Assembly (NCBI GenBank): GCA_965261585.1
Contig: CBDHDN010000064.1
Location: 62,001-126,000, forward strand
From: CBDHDN01 sp965261585
GTDB lineage: Bacteria; Pseudomonadota; Alphaproteobacteria; UBA6615
Reading direction: 5' to 3'
Length of the DNA stretch: 64,000 nt
Shown: piece after piece, positions 17,653 to 28,970 of the stretch
Layout of the letters: the number at the start of each line of letters is the position of its first letter
Numbering within the stretch: position 1 is the first letter of the stretch
Notes under the pieces: model-generated
Told to the model about the DNA's origin: nothing
What the model saw: the letters and a program-made list of their open reading frames with translations, nothing else
Database searches by the model: none
Made by a program: the position numbers and the translations under genes

Positions 17653-18927
17653 ATGAAACCGAGAACATGGACAGCGATACTAGCGGCCCTCGCCGTCACC
17701 ACAGCGGCGGCGACGGTCAGTGCCCAGGACGTGAAACTGACGTTCCGCTTCAACGATTCCGAGGCCGAGGAGATGCGCGCGGCGCTCGATGTGTTCGAGC
17801 AGGAGAACCCGGGCGTCGAGGTCGAGCTGCAGACGATCGCCTGGAGCGAATCGCGCCAGCAGTTCCTGCGCGAGGCGGCCGTCGGCGAAGGGCCCGATGT
17901 GGTCCACATCGCCTTCGTCTGGCCGCGCGACATGGGCGCCGCAGGCGCCCTGTTGCCGCTCAACGATTTCCTGGAGACCCAGCCGATCCAGGCCGGTTTC
18001 GACGACTTCATCGCGACGGAGCTCGCTGTCGGCGCCGACGGCAACATCTATGGCGTGCCGTGGACGACCGACACCTGGGCGATGGTCTACCGCACCGACG
18101 TATTGGCGGACGCCGGGCTCAGCGAGATCCCGCGCACCTGGGACGCGCTGCGCGACGCCAGCCGGACGATCAACGAGAAGACCGGCAAGGTCGGCTTCGG
18201 CTTCCCCGCCGGCAGCGGGTCGAGCAACACGATCTGGTTCCTCGCCAACTATTACTGGTGGTCGAACGGCGACGCGCTGGTCGTCCCCGACGGCGACGGC
18301 TTCAAGACCGGCATCACGGTCGAAAAGATCGCCGAGGCGATGGCGTACTACGACAGCTTCATCAAGGAGGGCCACAACCCGGAGGCGATGCTGGGCGTCA
18401 CCAGCTGGTTCGACCCCGCGATCCTCGAAGGCATGACGAACGGCGACCAGGGCATCGCGATCATGCCGCCGCAGCAGTTCAAGACGATCCTGGCGGCGTA
18501 CAAGGAGCGCAACCCGGGCGCCAAACCACCCTTCGTGACGGCGACGACCCCGGCCGGGCCAGCCGGGCCGAAGACCCATCTGGGCGGCCGCATGTTGGGC
18601 ATCAGCGCCAATACGGAGAACCCGGACGCGGCCTGGAAGCTGGTCGAGTTCATGACCCGTGAGAATGTGCTGACGACCTACTACGAAAACCAGTTCCCGG
18701 CCCAGAAGACACCGCTGCGCAACATCGAGTTCGGCCCGGCCCTCGGCGGCTTTGCCGAGCAGCTGACGTTGGCGCGCAGCTGGGGCGCTTATTCCGACGG
18801 GCCGGCGCAGATCGGCAAGATGTGGAACGACACGGGCCGCGCCTTCGGCTCCGCCTTCATCGGCCAACGCACGTATGCCGAAGCGGCGGCCGAGCTATTG
18901 GAGTCGGTCGAAGAGCAGCTTAAGTAG
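17653..18927 (+). CDS. ABC transporter extracellular solute-binding protein (family 1, sugar type)
   Basis: 424 residues with a signal peptide (cleaved after TVSAQ) and a two-lobed binding protein fold of the carbohydrate type (DVFEQENPGVEVELQTIAW, GPDVVHIAFVWPRDMGAAG, YGVPWTTDTWAMVYRTDVL). The aromatic-rich cleft (WFLANYYWWSN) fits a sugar ligand. A strong AAGGAGG ribosome site sits 7 bases before the ATG. It is the first of four transport genes in order SBP, permease, permease, ATPase, which together make a full importer. Confidence 0.88.
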   Translation: MKPRTWTAILAALAVTTAAATVSAQDVKLTFRFNDSEAEEMRAALDVFEQENPGVEVELQTIAWSESRQQFLREAAVGEGPDVVHIAFVWPRDMGAAGALLPLNDFLETQPIQAGFDDFIATELAVGADGNIYGVPWTTDTWAMVYRTDVLADAGLSEIPRTWDALRDASRTINEKTGKVGFGFPAGSGSSNTIWFLANYYWWSNGDALVVPDGDGFKTGITVEKIAEAMAYYDSFIKEGHNPEAMLGVTSWFDPAILEGMTNGDQGIAIMPPQQFKTILAAYKERNPGAKPPFVTATTPAGPAGPKTHLGGRMLGISANTENPDAAWKLVEFMTRENVLTTYYENQFPAQKTPLRNIEFGPALGGFAEQLTLARSWGAYSDGPAQIGKMWNDTGRAFGSAFIGQRTYAEAAAELLESVEEQLK

Positions 18928-18983
18928 GGTTGCCGGTGGGCCGGGGGTGTTCGAGGGACACCCCCGGCCGCGGGGGGCCGGAC

Positions 18984-19886
18984 ATGACGGGAGAACGGAT
19001 CTTCATCGCGGCGATGCTGGCGCCGATCTTCTTCTTCCTGGTCTTCTTCTACGGCTACCCGACGCTGTTCAATTTCTACAACAGCTTCACCGACCTGAGC
19101 CTGCTCGGCCTCAAGACCGGCGGCGCGTTCATCGGCCTGAAGAACTATGTCGAGCTGCTGTCGAGCCGGGACTTTTACAGCGTCCTGTGGAACACGCTGT
19201 TCTGGCTGACCGCGGTCTCGGTCGTGCTGCGCCTGGTCCTGGGCCTGCTGCTCGCCCTGTTGCTGAACTCGGCGACGTTGCGCCACTACCGACTGACGAC
19301 GATCTCCCGCCTCTTGCTGCTCGTGCCCTGGGCGACACCGCCGATCGTCGCCGTCGTCGTCTGGCGCTTGCTGCTCGACGGCCGCCAGGGCGTCGTCAAC
19401 AAGGCGTTGCAGGGCCTCGGCCTGATCGACCGGCCGGTCGCGTTCCTGGCCAACGTCGACACGGTCTGGCCGGCGATCATCACGATCATCGTCTGGAACA
19501 CCCTGCCGCTGGTGACGCTGACCTTCCTGGCCGGCCTGCAATCGGTGCCGGCGGAGCTGCACGAGGCTGCCGAGATGGACGGCGCCGGCGCGCTGCAGCG
19601 CTTCTTCCACGTAACCCTGCCGCACCTGATGCCGACGGTCGTCGTCATGGCGCTGCTGCTCGTCTTCTGGACGTTCAACAACTTTGTCTATGTCTGGCTG
19701 GCGACCGGGGCCGGGCCGGGCCTGTTCACGAACGTGCTGGCCACCGAGATCTACATCAAGGGCTTCATCGACTTCGAGCTCGGCTTCTCCTCGTCGGTCG
19801 GCATGGTCATGGCCGCTGTCATGGCGGTGCTAGGCCTGATCTATTTCCGCTTCGTCGCCATGCGCGAATTTCGCGAGATTCTCTGA
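18984..19886 (+). CDS. Sugar ABC transporter permease (MalF/UgpA type)
   Basis: 300 residues from the ATG at 18984; an upstream in-frame TTG at 18930 would add a Gly/Arg-rich leader and is less likely. Six membrane helices are seen, with the EAA loop ELHEAAEMDGAGALQRFFHV (about residue 190) that contacts the ATPase. It pairs with the downstream MalG-type permease. Confidence 0.86.
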   Translation: MTGERIFIAAMLAPIFFFLVFFYGYPTLFNFYNSFTDLSLLGLKTGGAFIGLKNYVELLSSRDFYSVLWNTLFWLTAVSVVLRLVLGLLLALLLNSATLRHYRLTTISRLLLLVPWATPPIVAVVVWRLLLDGRQGVVNKALQGLGLIDRPVAFLANVDTVWPAIITIIVWNTLPLVTLTFLAGLQSVPAELHEAAEMDGAGALQRFFHVTLPHLMPTVVVMALLLVFWTFNNFVYVWLATGAGPGLFTNVLATEIYIKGFIDFELGFSSSVGMVMAAVMAVLGLIYFRFVAMREFREIL

Positions 19887-19897
19887 GGGGGTCGAGG

Positions 19898-20767
19898 ATG
19901 AGCCAAGCGCAGATGACCTTCAACGCGAGCGCCGTCACCGCCGACGTCTCGATCCGGCGCAACCCCGTGGTCGTCGCCCTGATCCTGGCCGTGACGTTCG
20001 TCGTCTGGGCGTTCCTCATCTTCCCGGCGGTGTGGATCTTCATCGGCTCGTTCAAGACCAATGAGACCATGTTCGCCGCCACCACATTCACGTTCACGCT
20101 GGAGAACTACGCGACGATCTTCCGCGCCGGCTTCGGCCGTTTCATTTTCAACAGCCTGTTCATCTGTCTCGTCGCGGTCGTCATCTCGACGTTCGTCTCC
20201 GTCACAGCGTCCTACGTCTTCTCGCGCAAGCGCTTCCGCGCCAAGCGGCTGCTGTTCGGCTCGGTCATCCTGGGCCAGCTGTTCCCATGGATTATCCTGG
20301 TGACCCCGCTGTTCATCATGTTCGCGCGGATCGGCCTGTTGAACAGCTATGTCGGCATGATCTTCGCATACGTCGCGATCTCGCTCCCGTTCTCGGTTTA
20401 TCTGATGGTGGGCTATCTGGAGACGGTGCCGCGCGAGCTCGACGAGGCGGCGGTGATGGACGGCTGTTCCCAGTTCCAAATCATCTGGACGATCATCTTT
20501 CCCGTCATGCTGCCGGGCATCGTCGCCACGGCGACCTATGCATTCCTGCTGATGTGGACCGAGTTCCTGTTCGCGCTGGCCTTCCTGACCCGGACCTCGT
20601 TGAAGACCATGCCGCTCGGCCTGGCCCAGTTCTTCGGCGAGCAAAGTGTCGATTGGGGCGCCATCATGGCGGCCTCCGCCGTGACGACGCTGCCTGCGCT
20701 GTTGCTGTTCCTGCCACTGCAGACGAAGCTGTCTGCCGGCCTGACGGCCGGGTCGGTGAAGGGCTAG
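19898..20767 (+). CDS. Sugar ABC transporter permease (MalG/UgpE type)
   Basis: 289 residues, ATG at 19898 after GAGGGGGTCGAGG, 11 bp after the preceding stop. Six helices and the EAA loop ELDEAAVMDGCSQFQIIWTI are present. It is the second inner-membrane half of the importer. Confidence 0.87.
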   Translation: MSQAQMTFNASAVTADVSIRRNPVVVALILAVTFVVWAFLIFPAVWIFIGSFKTNETMFAATTFTFTLENYATIFRAGFGRFIFNSLFICLVAVVISTFVSVTASYVFSRKRFRAKRLLFGSVILGQLFPWIILVTPLFIMFARIGLLNSYVGMIFAYVAISLPFSVYLMVGYLETVPRELDEAAVMDGCSQFQIIWTIIFPVMLPGIVATATYAFLLMWTEFLFALAFLTRTSLKTMPLGLAQFFGEQSVDWGAIMAASAVTTLPALLLFLPLQTKLSAGLTAGSVKG

Positions 20768-20771
20768 AGCG

Positions 20772-21916
<1,145 letters not shown>

Positions 21917-21920
<4 letters not shown>

Positions 21921-23449
21921 AGCTCGTCTTCGCGTTATTCGACTCGCTCAACCGGCGTTCGCTCGAACCCTATGGGGCGCAGACGATCAAGACGCCGAAC
22001 TTCCGCCGCCTGGCCGAGCGCTGCGTGACGTTCGACACCCACTATGCCGGCAGCCTGCCCTGCATGCCGGCACGCCGCGACATGCAGACCGGCCGGCTCA
22101 ACTTCCTGCATCGCAGCTGGGGCCCGCTCGAGCCGTTCGACAATTCGTTCCCCGAGCTGTTGTACCAGTCCGGGGCCTACAGCCACCTCGTCTCCGACCA
22201 CTACCACTACTGGGAGGACGGCGGCTTCACCTACCACAACCGCTACGACACCTATGAGTTCATCCGCGGGCAGGAGCGCGATCCCTGGAAGGCCATGGTC
22301 CAGCCGCCGTGGGAACGGCTGCGCGAGAAATACCACGCCGCCCAGTTCGACGACCGCCGGCGCAGCCTCTACTACCACCACGTCGTCAATCGCGAATTCA
22401 TTCGCGATGACGAGGACTTCCCGTCGGTCAAGTGTTTCGACGCCGGCCTCGAATTCCTCGACGCCAACCGCACGGCCAAGGACTGGCTGCTACAGATCGA
22501 GACATTCGATCCCCACGAGCCGTTCTTCGCGCCGGCCCGCTTCCGCGCCGATTATCCGACGAACTATGGCGGCCCGATCCTGGACTGGCCGCCCTACGCC
22601 CGGGTCACCGAGGCGCCGGACGAATGCGCCGAGCTGCGTGCGAACTACTGCGCCATCGTCGCCCTGTGCGATGCCCAGATGGGCCGCCTGCTCGATTACT
22701 TCGACGAACACGACATGTGGCGGGACACGGCGCTCGTGGTCACGACGGACCACGGCTTCCTGCTCGGCGAACACGACTGGTGGGCCAAGATCCGCATGCC
22801 GTGCTACGACGAGGTCGCGCACATTCCGCTGTTCTTCCACCACCCCGATTTCGCCGGCAAGGCCGGGACGCGCCGCCGCGCGCTGACCCAGACGATCGAC
22901 GTCATGCCGACGATCCTCGAGCTGTTCGGCGTCGCGCGGCCGGCCGAGGTTGAGGGCCGCTCGATCGTCCCCCTGCTCGACCGCGACATGACCATCCGCG
23001 AGGCCGGGCTTTACGGCGTCTGGGGCAGCGCGACGAACGTCACCGACGGCCGCTACACCTATTTCCGCTACCCCGACGATATGACGGCGCAGGAGATCTA
23101 CCAGTACACCCTGATGCCGACGCACATCACGTCGTTCTTCACGCCGGAGGAGCTGCGGACGGCGACCCTCGCCGCGCCGTTCGACTTCACCAAGGGCGCG
23201 CCGCTGCTGAAGGTCTCCGGCACCGCCAAATCGCCGATGTACCGCGGGATGGGCATGGGCTTCTTCCAGGATACCGAGACCGTGCTGTTCGACACCGAGG
23301 CCGACCCCGAGCAGCGCCGGCCGCTCGACGACCCCGCCATCGTGGCCCGACTGACGGCCCAGATGCTGGCCTTGATGCGAACCAACGATGCCCCGCCCGA
23401 GGCCTACACCCGCCTCGGCCTCGAGCCACCCCCGGCCAAGGCTGCTTGA
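21917..23449 (+). CDS. Type I sulfatase (alkaline phosphatase superfamily)
   Basis: 510 residues. The formylglycine signature CxPxR is seen as LPCMPARRD with Cys49 as the residue to be oxidised. Further metal and catalytic elements are FDSLNRR near residue 9, ETFDPHEPFF and TTDHGFLLGEHDWW. There is no signal peptide, so it acts in the cytoplasm. Its ATG overlaps the ATPase stop (21917-21920). Together with the importer and the enolase-superfamily enzyme this suggests uptake and intracellular desulfation of a sulfated sugar or related ester. A phosphonate monoester hydrolase is an alternative within the family. Confidence 0.83.
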
Positions 23450-23490
23450 GGCCGAACCCGCCCCCTCGGATCCGAGTCAACGGCGCGCCC

Positions 23491-24354
23491 CTAGTTCTGC
23501 CGCGCGGTTGCGGGAGCCGGCAGCTGGCGCAGGAACGCGCGCTCATGGGCGATGGCGCCGTAGGCGGCGAGGTCGTTGTGGCCGGCGCCCGGCAAGAAGT
23601 GGCCGGTCTTCGGCGCTTGCGCCGCGGCGAGCAGGCGGCGGCCCTGGACGACCGGGACGACGCGGTCGCGCTCGCCGTGGACGATGAGCAGCGGCGCGCC
23701 GATCGCGGCAATGCGAGCGAGCGAATCGAAGCGGTCCCTGATCAGCAGCTTCACCGGCAGGAACGGGTAGGCCGCCTGGCCGACAGTCGCCGCCGAGGTG
23801 AACGGCGCCTCGAGCACGACGGCGGCGACGGGCGCGCCCGTGACGGGCTCGTCCGTGACGGGCTCTTTGCCCTGGGCATGCCCCGCCGCGAGCTGGACGG
23901 CAACGCCGCTGCCGAGGGATTCGCCGAACAGCACGACCGGCCGCGCGGCCCCGGCCTCGGCCAGCGCGAACTTCAGGGCAAGCCAGGCGTCGGCAAGCAG
24001 CCCCCGCTCTGTCGGCGTACCCGGATTGCCGCCATAGCCGCGATAGCCGGTCAGCAGGACGCCGTGGCCGTCGGCGACGAACGGCAGCACCTTCGCGACC
24101 CGGTCGGCGATGGTCCCGGCGTTGCCCTGGAAATAGACGATGATCGCGCGGCCGGGCGCCGTCGGCGCCGCGTACCACGAGGTAAGCACGAGCCCGTCGG
24201 TCGTGGTCAGGGTCACCGCGGTGAAGCCCGCCGGCACGGTCGGCAGCGTCGTGCCGGGCGCGTACATGAGCGAGCGTTGCATGAAGAACGCCGCCAGCAC
24301 GACGACGCCATACGCCGCGGCGGCGGCCGCGAGGATCTTGGCGGCGAGCCCCAA
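23491..24354 (-). CDS. Alpha/beta hydrolase, BEM46/ABHD13-like, membrane anchored
   Basis: 287 residues. One N-terminal membrane helix (LAAAAAAYGVVVLAAFFMQ) is followed by an alpha/beta hydrolase core with the oxyanion loop YFQGNAGTI, a nucleophile elbow GESLGS (Ser), a strand with HGERDRVVP (Asp region) and the catalytic His in GAGHNDL. Substrate unknown. It converges with the sulfatase gene and starts 2 bp after the end of the antiporter stub. Confidence 0.8.
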   Translation of the reverse strand: MGLAAKILAAAAAAYGVVVLAAFFMQRSLMYAPGTTLPTVPAGFTAVTLTTTDGLVLTSWYAAPTAPGRAIIVYFQGNAGTIADRVAKVLPFVADGHGVLLTGYRGYGGNPGTPTERGLLADAWLALKFALAEAGAARPVVLFGESLGSGVAVQLAAGHAQGKEPVTDEPVTGAPVAAVVLEAPFTSAATVGQAAYPFLPVKLLIRDRFDSLARIAAIGAPLLIVHGERDRVVPVVQGRRLLAAAQAPKTGHFLPGAGHNDLAAYGAIAHERAFLRQLPAPATARQN

Positions 24355-24356
24355 CG

Positions 24357-24713
24357 TCAGGGCGCCCCGGTCCGTGGCGGCTTCGGGCGTCGTGGCCGCC
24401 GCCCCGGCGCGGCCATGCCGCCGACGGCGACCGCGAAGGACCAGGCCGAGCCGCGGGCGATCTCGCGCGGCTCCATTTCAATGCCGGCCGACAGGATCAG
24501 GAAAAAGATGCCGAGGTTGACGACCGTGTCGACGACGGCGCCATCGGCGATGCCGGCGAGCACGGGCACCTGTACGGTGAGTGGCGCGACGACGATGCCC
24601 AGTACCACGCCGCCCGCGATCTCGCCGACCAGCGGCGCCTGGCCGAGGCGCAGCGCAACCTCGCCACCGATCCGCGCCGCCACGAGCAGCAGCAGGGGCA
24701 GAAACATGTCCAT
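24357..24713 (-). pseudogene. N-terminal stub of a Kef/CPA2-type cation:proton antiporter
   Basis: 118 residues. The start resembles the first three helices of CPA2 exchangers (ARIGGEVALRLGQAPLVGEI, then GIVLGI-like and LGIFFLILSAGIEME). After about residue 95 it runs into an unrelated Arg/Pro-rich tail and stops, where a normal antiporter continues for 300 or more residues. The 3' part has been deleted, with the hydrolase gene directly following. It is probably non-functional. Confidence 0.65.
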
Positions 24714-24911
24714 CGTGGTCCGGCCTGCTCGGGGGCCTCGGGCGTCGCCCTGTTGGGCCTCGCGGACCCCTATAGTGTCCGCGAGGCACCGCTGACAATC
24801 GTAAATGTCGGCGCCCGGGGAGCATTGCCGCCCCGGTGAGTGGTGCGAGAGCGGGTCTTTTCGGCGACGTCGTTACGGATCGCCGCGACCTCGGCGAACA
24901 TTGGGCGCTAG

Positions 24912-26514
24912 CCCGGATATTTCATGATGCGAATGATTGTGTCCTGTTGGGCCGGTCATCTGTCTCGAATGAGGCGAATTGGGACGGGTTTGACCGGGGT
25001 TCATGGCCGCGGTGCAGGAGCGAAGCATTACGGTGTTCGGTGGCGGCGAGCGGTCGCGTTTACTGGTTGCCGCGGCACGGCATTGGGATCGTGTAAGGGA
25101 CCGAAGGGGCGGCCGCTATCCTGGTTCGAGCCTGGTGGCGACCAGTGTGAACAGGGCCTGATCGGGACAGGCCGAGGAGAGCAGGAAGCGGACCCGACGG
25201 GTGTTGCGGATGACGACGGCGCCGATCTTGAGCAAGCGCAGGCGGATCGTGCCGACCTGGGCGCGGGCGGCCTCGGTGCCGGCGAGGCCGAAGCGCCGGA
25301 TCGCCGTCATCAGCACGTAGGCGAGACTGGCCAGGAGCAGGCGAAACTGGTTCGGCCACCAGCGATGGGCCGAGGTGCGGTCAGAGAACAGCTCGAACTG
25401 CTCCTTGATGCGGTTCTCCATGTCGCCGCGGGCACAGTAGAGCATGTCGTAGAGCGCCATGCCGTCACCGGCGAGGCTGGTCACCACGAAGCGCGGGTTG
25501 GCGCCGCGGGCGGTGTGTTCGAGGCGCGCGATGACGCGCCGCTCGCGGTTCCACGTCCCGGCGCCATAGCGGAGTTCGGCGAAGTGCCGTTGCTTGTCGC
25601 CGGTCGTGGCGAACAGTGCGCGCGCCTGGGCCATCACGGGCGCCGCCAGCGCCTCCAGCCGCTTGTTCCTGGCCAGGCCGATGATGTAGTCGACGCCGTG
25701 ACGCTCGCACCACGACAGCATGCGCCAGCGGCAGAAGCCGGAGTCCGCCCGCACGATGATGCGCACGGCGGGCCAGGCCAGGCGCAGCCGCCGCACCAGC
25801 AGCTTCAGCACTGCACCGGCATGCTTCGCCGGGTCGATGTCCGAGCGTCGCAGGTAGGCCGCCAGCAGATGATCGCCGGCGAACACGTAAAGCGGCAGGA
25901 AGCAGTAGTGGTCGTAGTAGCCATGGAAGAACCGGCCTTCTTGATGGCCGTGAACCGGGTCGTCCGTGGCATCGAAGTCGAGCACGATCTCGGCTGGCGG
26001 ATCACCATGCGCGGCGATGAAGGCATCCGCCAGGACCTCGTGGATCGCCCACGCCCAGCTCGCCTCGGCCTGGTTCTCGAAGCGGCACAGCGGCGGCGCG
26101 CTGGCCAGCGCCCGGTCCTGCCCCGTCGCCGTCTGCACCGCCACATCGTGGCGCAGCTCGGTGTGATCGTTCAGATCCTCATAGCCCAGCGCGATCGCGA
26201 ACACCCGCTGGCGCAGCATGTCGACGAAGCGATGCCTGACCTTGCCGCGCTGGCGCCTGTCGCCGAGCCGACGCGCCACCGCCGCCGTCAGACCCAACCG
26301 CCGGTCCGCCTGGCGTAACAGCAGCACGCCGCCGTTGCTCGTCACATCGCCGCCGTCAAACGCCGCCTCGATCCGCCGCTTGCGGCAGACTGGAAACAGC
26401 ACCGTCTCAGGGGTACAATTCGTCACCGCCGGGCTCCTGCGTTTGATCCGATCTAGGCAATTGAATCATAACGCATATTGGGAGTTCGGCGGTGCCTTTC
26501 GTGAATCTTCCAGG
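24912..26514 (-). mobile_element. IS1380-family insertion sequence, copy 2
   Basis: 1603-bp element flanked by CTAG on both sides (24908-24911 and 26515-26518), with the same imperfect terminal repeats as copy 1. Its right-hand CTAG supplies the TAG stop of the pentapeptide gene. The two copies differ at only a handful of positions, so they separated very recently. Confidence 0.88.
25116..26426 (-). CDS. IS1380-family transposase (copy 2)
   Basis: 436 residues, identical to copy 1 except for a Thr-to-Pro change in the ASAPPLCRFENQ block. All DDE regions are intact. Confidence 0.9.
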   Translation of the reverse strand: MTNCTPETVLFPVCRKRRIEAAFDGGDVTSNGGVLLLRQADRRLGLTAAVARRLGDRRQRGKVRHRFVDMLRQRVFAIALGYEDLNDHTELRHDVAVQTATGQDRALASAPPLCRFENQAEASWAWAIHEVLADAFIAAHGDPPAEIVLDFDATDDPVHGHQEGRFFHGYYDHYCFLPLYVFAGDHLLAAYLRRSDIDPAKHAGAVLKLLVRRLRLAWPAVRIIVRADSGFCRWRMLSWCERHGVDYIIGLARNKRLEALAAPVMAQARALFATTGDKQRHFAELRYGAGTWNRERRVIARLEHTARGANPRFVVTSLAGDGMALYDMLYCARGDMENRIKEQFELFSDRTSAHRWWPNQFRLLLASLAYVLMTAIRRFGLAGTEAARAQVGTIRLRLLKIGAVVIRNTRRVRFLLSSACPDQALFTLVATRLEPG

Positions 26515-27773
26515 CTAGCTGCGCTGGGCCGGGCCGCGGCCGATGGCGTTTTCGAGTTGGTCGGGATCGAGGCGCGTGTTGGTCAAATTGGCGTCGGTCA
26601 GGTTGGCGCGCCGCAAATCGGCGTCGACCAGGTTGGCGGAGTGCAGGTTGGCGCCGGCGAAGTTGGTCCGCCGCAGCAGGGCGCCGGACAGGTTCGTCGG
26701 CCAGATGCACCTGGTCGCCAGCTTACCCGGATCGCGAATGCTGGCGGCGCTCAGATTGGCCCCGGTCAGGTTGGCGTCGCACAGGTTGCCGCCGCACAGC
26801 TTGGCGCCCGACAGGTCGGCACGCACCAGTGTCGCCTCGTGCAGGTCGACGCCCGACAGGTTGGCCAGGACCAGCTGGCAGTCGTCGAGGTGGGCGCCGG
26901 TCATCTTGGCGTTGGAGAAGTCGGCGGCGCTGAGGTCGAGGCCTGAGAGGTCGGCATAGCTGAGGTCGGCGTCGGCCAGTACGGCGCAATTGCCGGCAGC
27001 GCCGTCGCTGGCGATCCATTCGGCGTGTTCGCTCAGGATGTCGCGCACCGCGACCGGCAAGTCTTCGAGCCGCTGCAGGATCTTGGCGCCGCGCAGACGC
27101 CTTGCAGCGACGCGCCGGTCAGGTCCGAGTCGGTCAGGTTGGTGTGCTCGACGACCGCGCCGTCGAGGATCGCGCGCCGCAGATCGGAGCCCGACAGGTT
27201 GGCACCGGACAGATTGGCGCCGGAGAAGTCGACGCTGTCCAGATTCGGGTCGCTGAGGTTGGCGTTGCGCAGGTCGGCGTAGCGCAGGATCGCGCCGGTC
27301 AGGTCGCTCTGCGCGACTGCCGCATCGCCGAGGCGCGCCCCGGTCAGATCGGCCCCGGTCAGCAAGGCCCGGTCGGCGTCGGCGAGCGAGCAGTCAACGT
27401 AGTGCATGGCCAGGGCGCCCTGGCCCACGACCATCAGCGTACCATCGCGCAGGTCGGCCTTGTTGAGCTTGGCCCGTGTCAGATCGCAGCCGCGCAGCGT
27501 CGCCCCGCGCAGGTCCGCCTCGGACAAATCGGCGTCCGACAGATCGGCGTCGGTCAGGTTGGCGCCGAACAGGTCGGCGTCGCGCAGGTCGGCGCCGGCC
27601 AGGTCGCAGCGGCTCAGAATGGTGCCGGTCAGCTTGGCCTTGGGCAGCTGCGCACCCCGCATCTTGAGCCCGGAGAGGTCGCGTAGGGCCAGATTGGCCC
27701 GTTGGCCGCGCCCGTTCAGCCAGCCGCTATGACTGTTCAGTATTTCGCCGAGTTCCCCGGCGCTGAGGCGCAT
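26515..27773 (-). pseudogene. Pentapeptide-repeat protein with internal duplication, frameshifted
   Basis: About 418 residues when the frame is restored. Each half begins with a similar leader (ILNSHSGWLNGRGQRANL and ILSEHAEWIASDGAAGNC) followed by many A(D/N)Lxx pentapeptides, for example ADLFGANLTDADLSDADLSE, so the protein is a tandem of two modules. The frame changes at about 27094-27099; one missing base in GGCGTCTGCGCGG would join GVLRGAKILQRLEDL across the gap. The beta-helix family includes fluoroquinolone-resistance DNA mimics and many proteins of unknown role; no specific function can be given. The stop codon falls in the CTAG target of the adjoining IS. Confidence 0.78.
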
Positions 27774-27986
27774 GTCAGCCGGTCATCCCTGCGAGGGTCC
27801 AGTCCGATGCGCGGAGGTGCGCGCATGGGCCTGCCGATGGGGCTGGCGATCAGCCGCCGGTGGCACGGTATTGCGGTACGGTTAACAAGAACCTACATGC
27901 GCGGCTGCTCGTCGGGCCGCCTTGTCGAACTCGCTTCATTGTTGGCCGGCGACGCGGCCGATTCGCGCACCGTGCACCTCCGCCGC

Positions 27987-28529
27987 CTATGAGCGCCAGC
28001 GCAGCAGCGTACGCTCGGCGCGGCCGATCAGCCAGCTCACGCTGACGCCCAGCGGACAGTGGCTCGTCCATCAGCATCACCGCCGGGCTGACGGCAAGCG
28101 CCCGGGCGATCGCCACGCGTTGCTTCATGCCGCCCGAAGGCTGTTTCGGCAGGGCTTCGCGTAACTCGCTCAGCTTTGTGCGGGCCAGCACGTCGTCGAC
28201 GATTTCGCGCCACCGCGGCGCCGTCCGGCCGATGGTCCTCCAGGACCAGGCTGACATTGCTGGCGACGCTGCGCCACGGCAGCAGGGCGAAGTCCTGAAA
28301 GATGTAGGTCAGCAGGGTTGAGCGAGCCCGCTGGCGGCGTGCCGACCTGCAACACGGTGCCGGCGCTCGGTTGCTCGAGCCCGCCGATCAGCCGGAGCAG
28401 CGTCGACTTGCCGCAGCCCGACGGCCCGACGACACAGACGATCTGTCCGCTCTCGATCCGCAGATCGATGTTTTCCAGCACGGCCAGATCTCCGTAGCGA
28501 TGGGTGATGCGCTCGAGCCGGAGATCCAT
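27987..28529 (-). pseudogene. Decayed ABC ATPase (nitrate/taurine type) fused to the tail of its permease
   Basis: The N-terminus is a good TauB/SsuB-type ATPase (MDLRLERITHRYGDLAVLEN, Walker A VGPSGCGKST). Downstream pieces appear in changing frames: TYIFQDFALLPWRSVASNVS (Q-loop), then KQPSGGMKQRVAIARAL (signature) and VMLMDEPLSA (Walker B). Immediately after Walker B, in another frame, comes GVSVSWLIGRAERTLLRWRS and a stop, which looks like the last residues of a binding-protein-dependent permease. So the ATPase tail and most of a downstream permease were deleted, in addition to two or more frameshifts. Clearly non-functional. The 210 bp between it and the pentapeptide gene contain nothing recognisable. 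Confidence 0.7.
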
Positions 28530-28628
28530 GACGACCGTCCGCGCACTCGACGACCGTCCGCGCACTCGGACCCGAGGCGCGACCGTCGCGATCCGGTCAG
28601 GCGCGACCGGCACCGAATCAAGCCGGTC

Positions 28629-28916
28629 TCAGGGCGTGATCGACAGCCGGATGAGGGGCTCCGACACGACCTGAAACACGCTGACCGCGCGGTCTTGCTC
28701 GAAGGCCGGCCGGCTGGGAAAGTCGAGGCCGAGCAGCAGCTTGTCGACGCCGCCGTCGGCGAACAGCGGTGCCATGACGATCTCCGTCGGCACCGCCGCC
28801 CCGTCGGCGAAGACGACGCGGCCGCGGCCGAGCAGCGGCGCTTCGGCATCGACGACCTGCTTGTAGGCGCCATGCACGAACGCGGCGGTGTCGCCGTTCC
28901 ATCGCCGACCTGCCAC
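28629..28916 (-). CDS. Small PAS-like protein or fragment (PAS_5-like)
   Basis: 95 residues with a GTG start at 28916. The core (RGRVVFADGAAVPTEIVMAP then LFADGGVDKLLLGLDF) resembles the end of the PAS_5 family, in which a polar loop and the phrase DGGRVDMLLG-like precede the C-terminus. It lacks the usual first 60-70 residues, so it is likely a C-terminal remnant. Assignment rests on pattern only. Confidence 0.4.
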   Translation of the reverse strand: MAGRRWNGDTAAFVHGAYKQVVDAEAPLLGRGRVVFADGAAVPTEIVMAPLFADGGVDKLLLGLDFPSRPAFEQDRAVSVFQVVSEPLIRLSITP

Positions 28917-28924
28917 CGTACGGG

Positions 28925-28956
28925 GACCCAGCGAAGTAGCACAAAAGTACTGGGTC
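28925..28956. repeat. Stem-loop GACCCAG...CTGGGTC
   Basis: Seven-base arms at 28925-28931 and 28950-28956 enclose 18 bases in the gap between the PAS-like fragment and the GNAT gene. It could be a transcript end or the edge of a lost element. No T run follows. Confidence 0.4.
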
Positions 28957-28970
28957 GAGCTACCGCGAGC

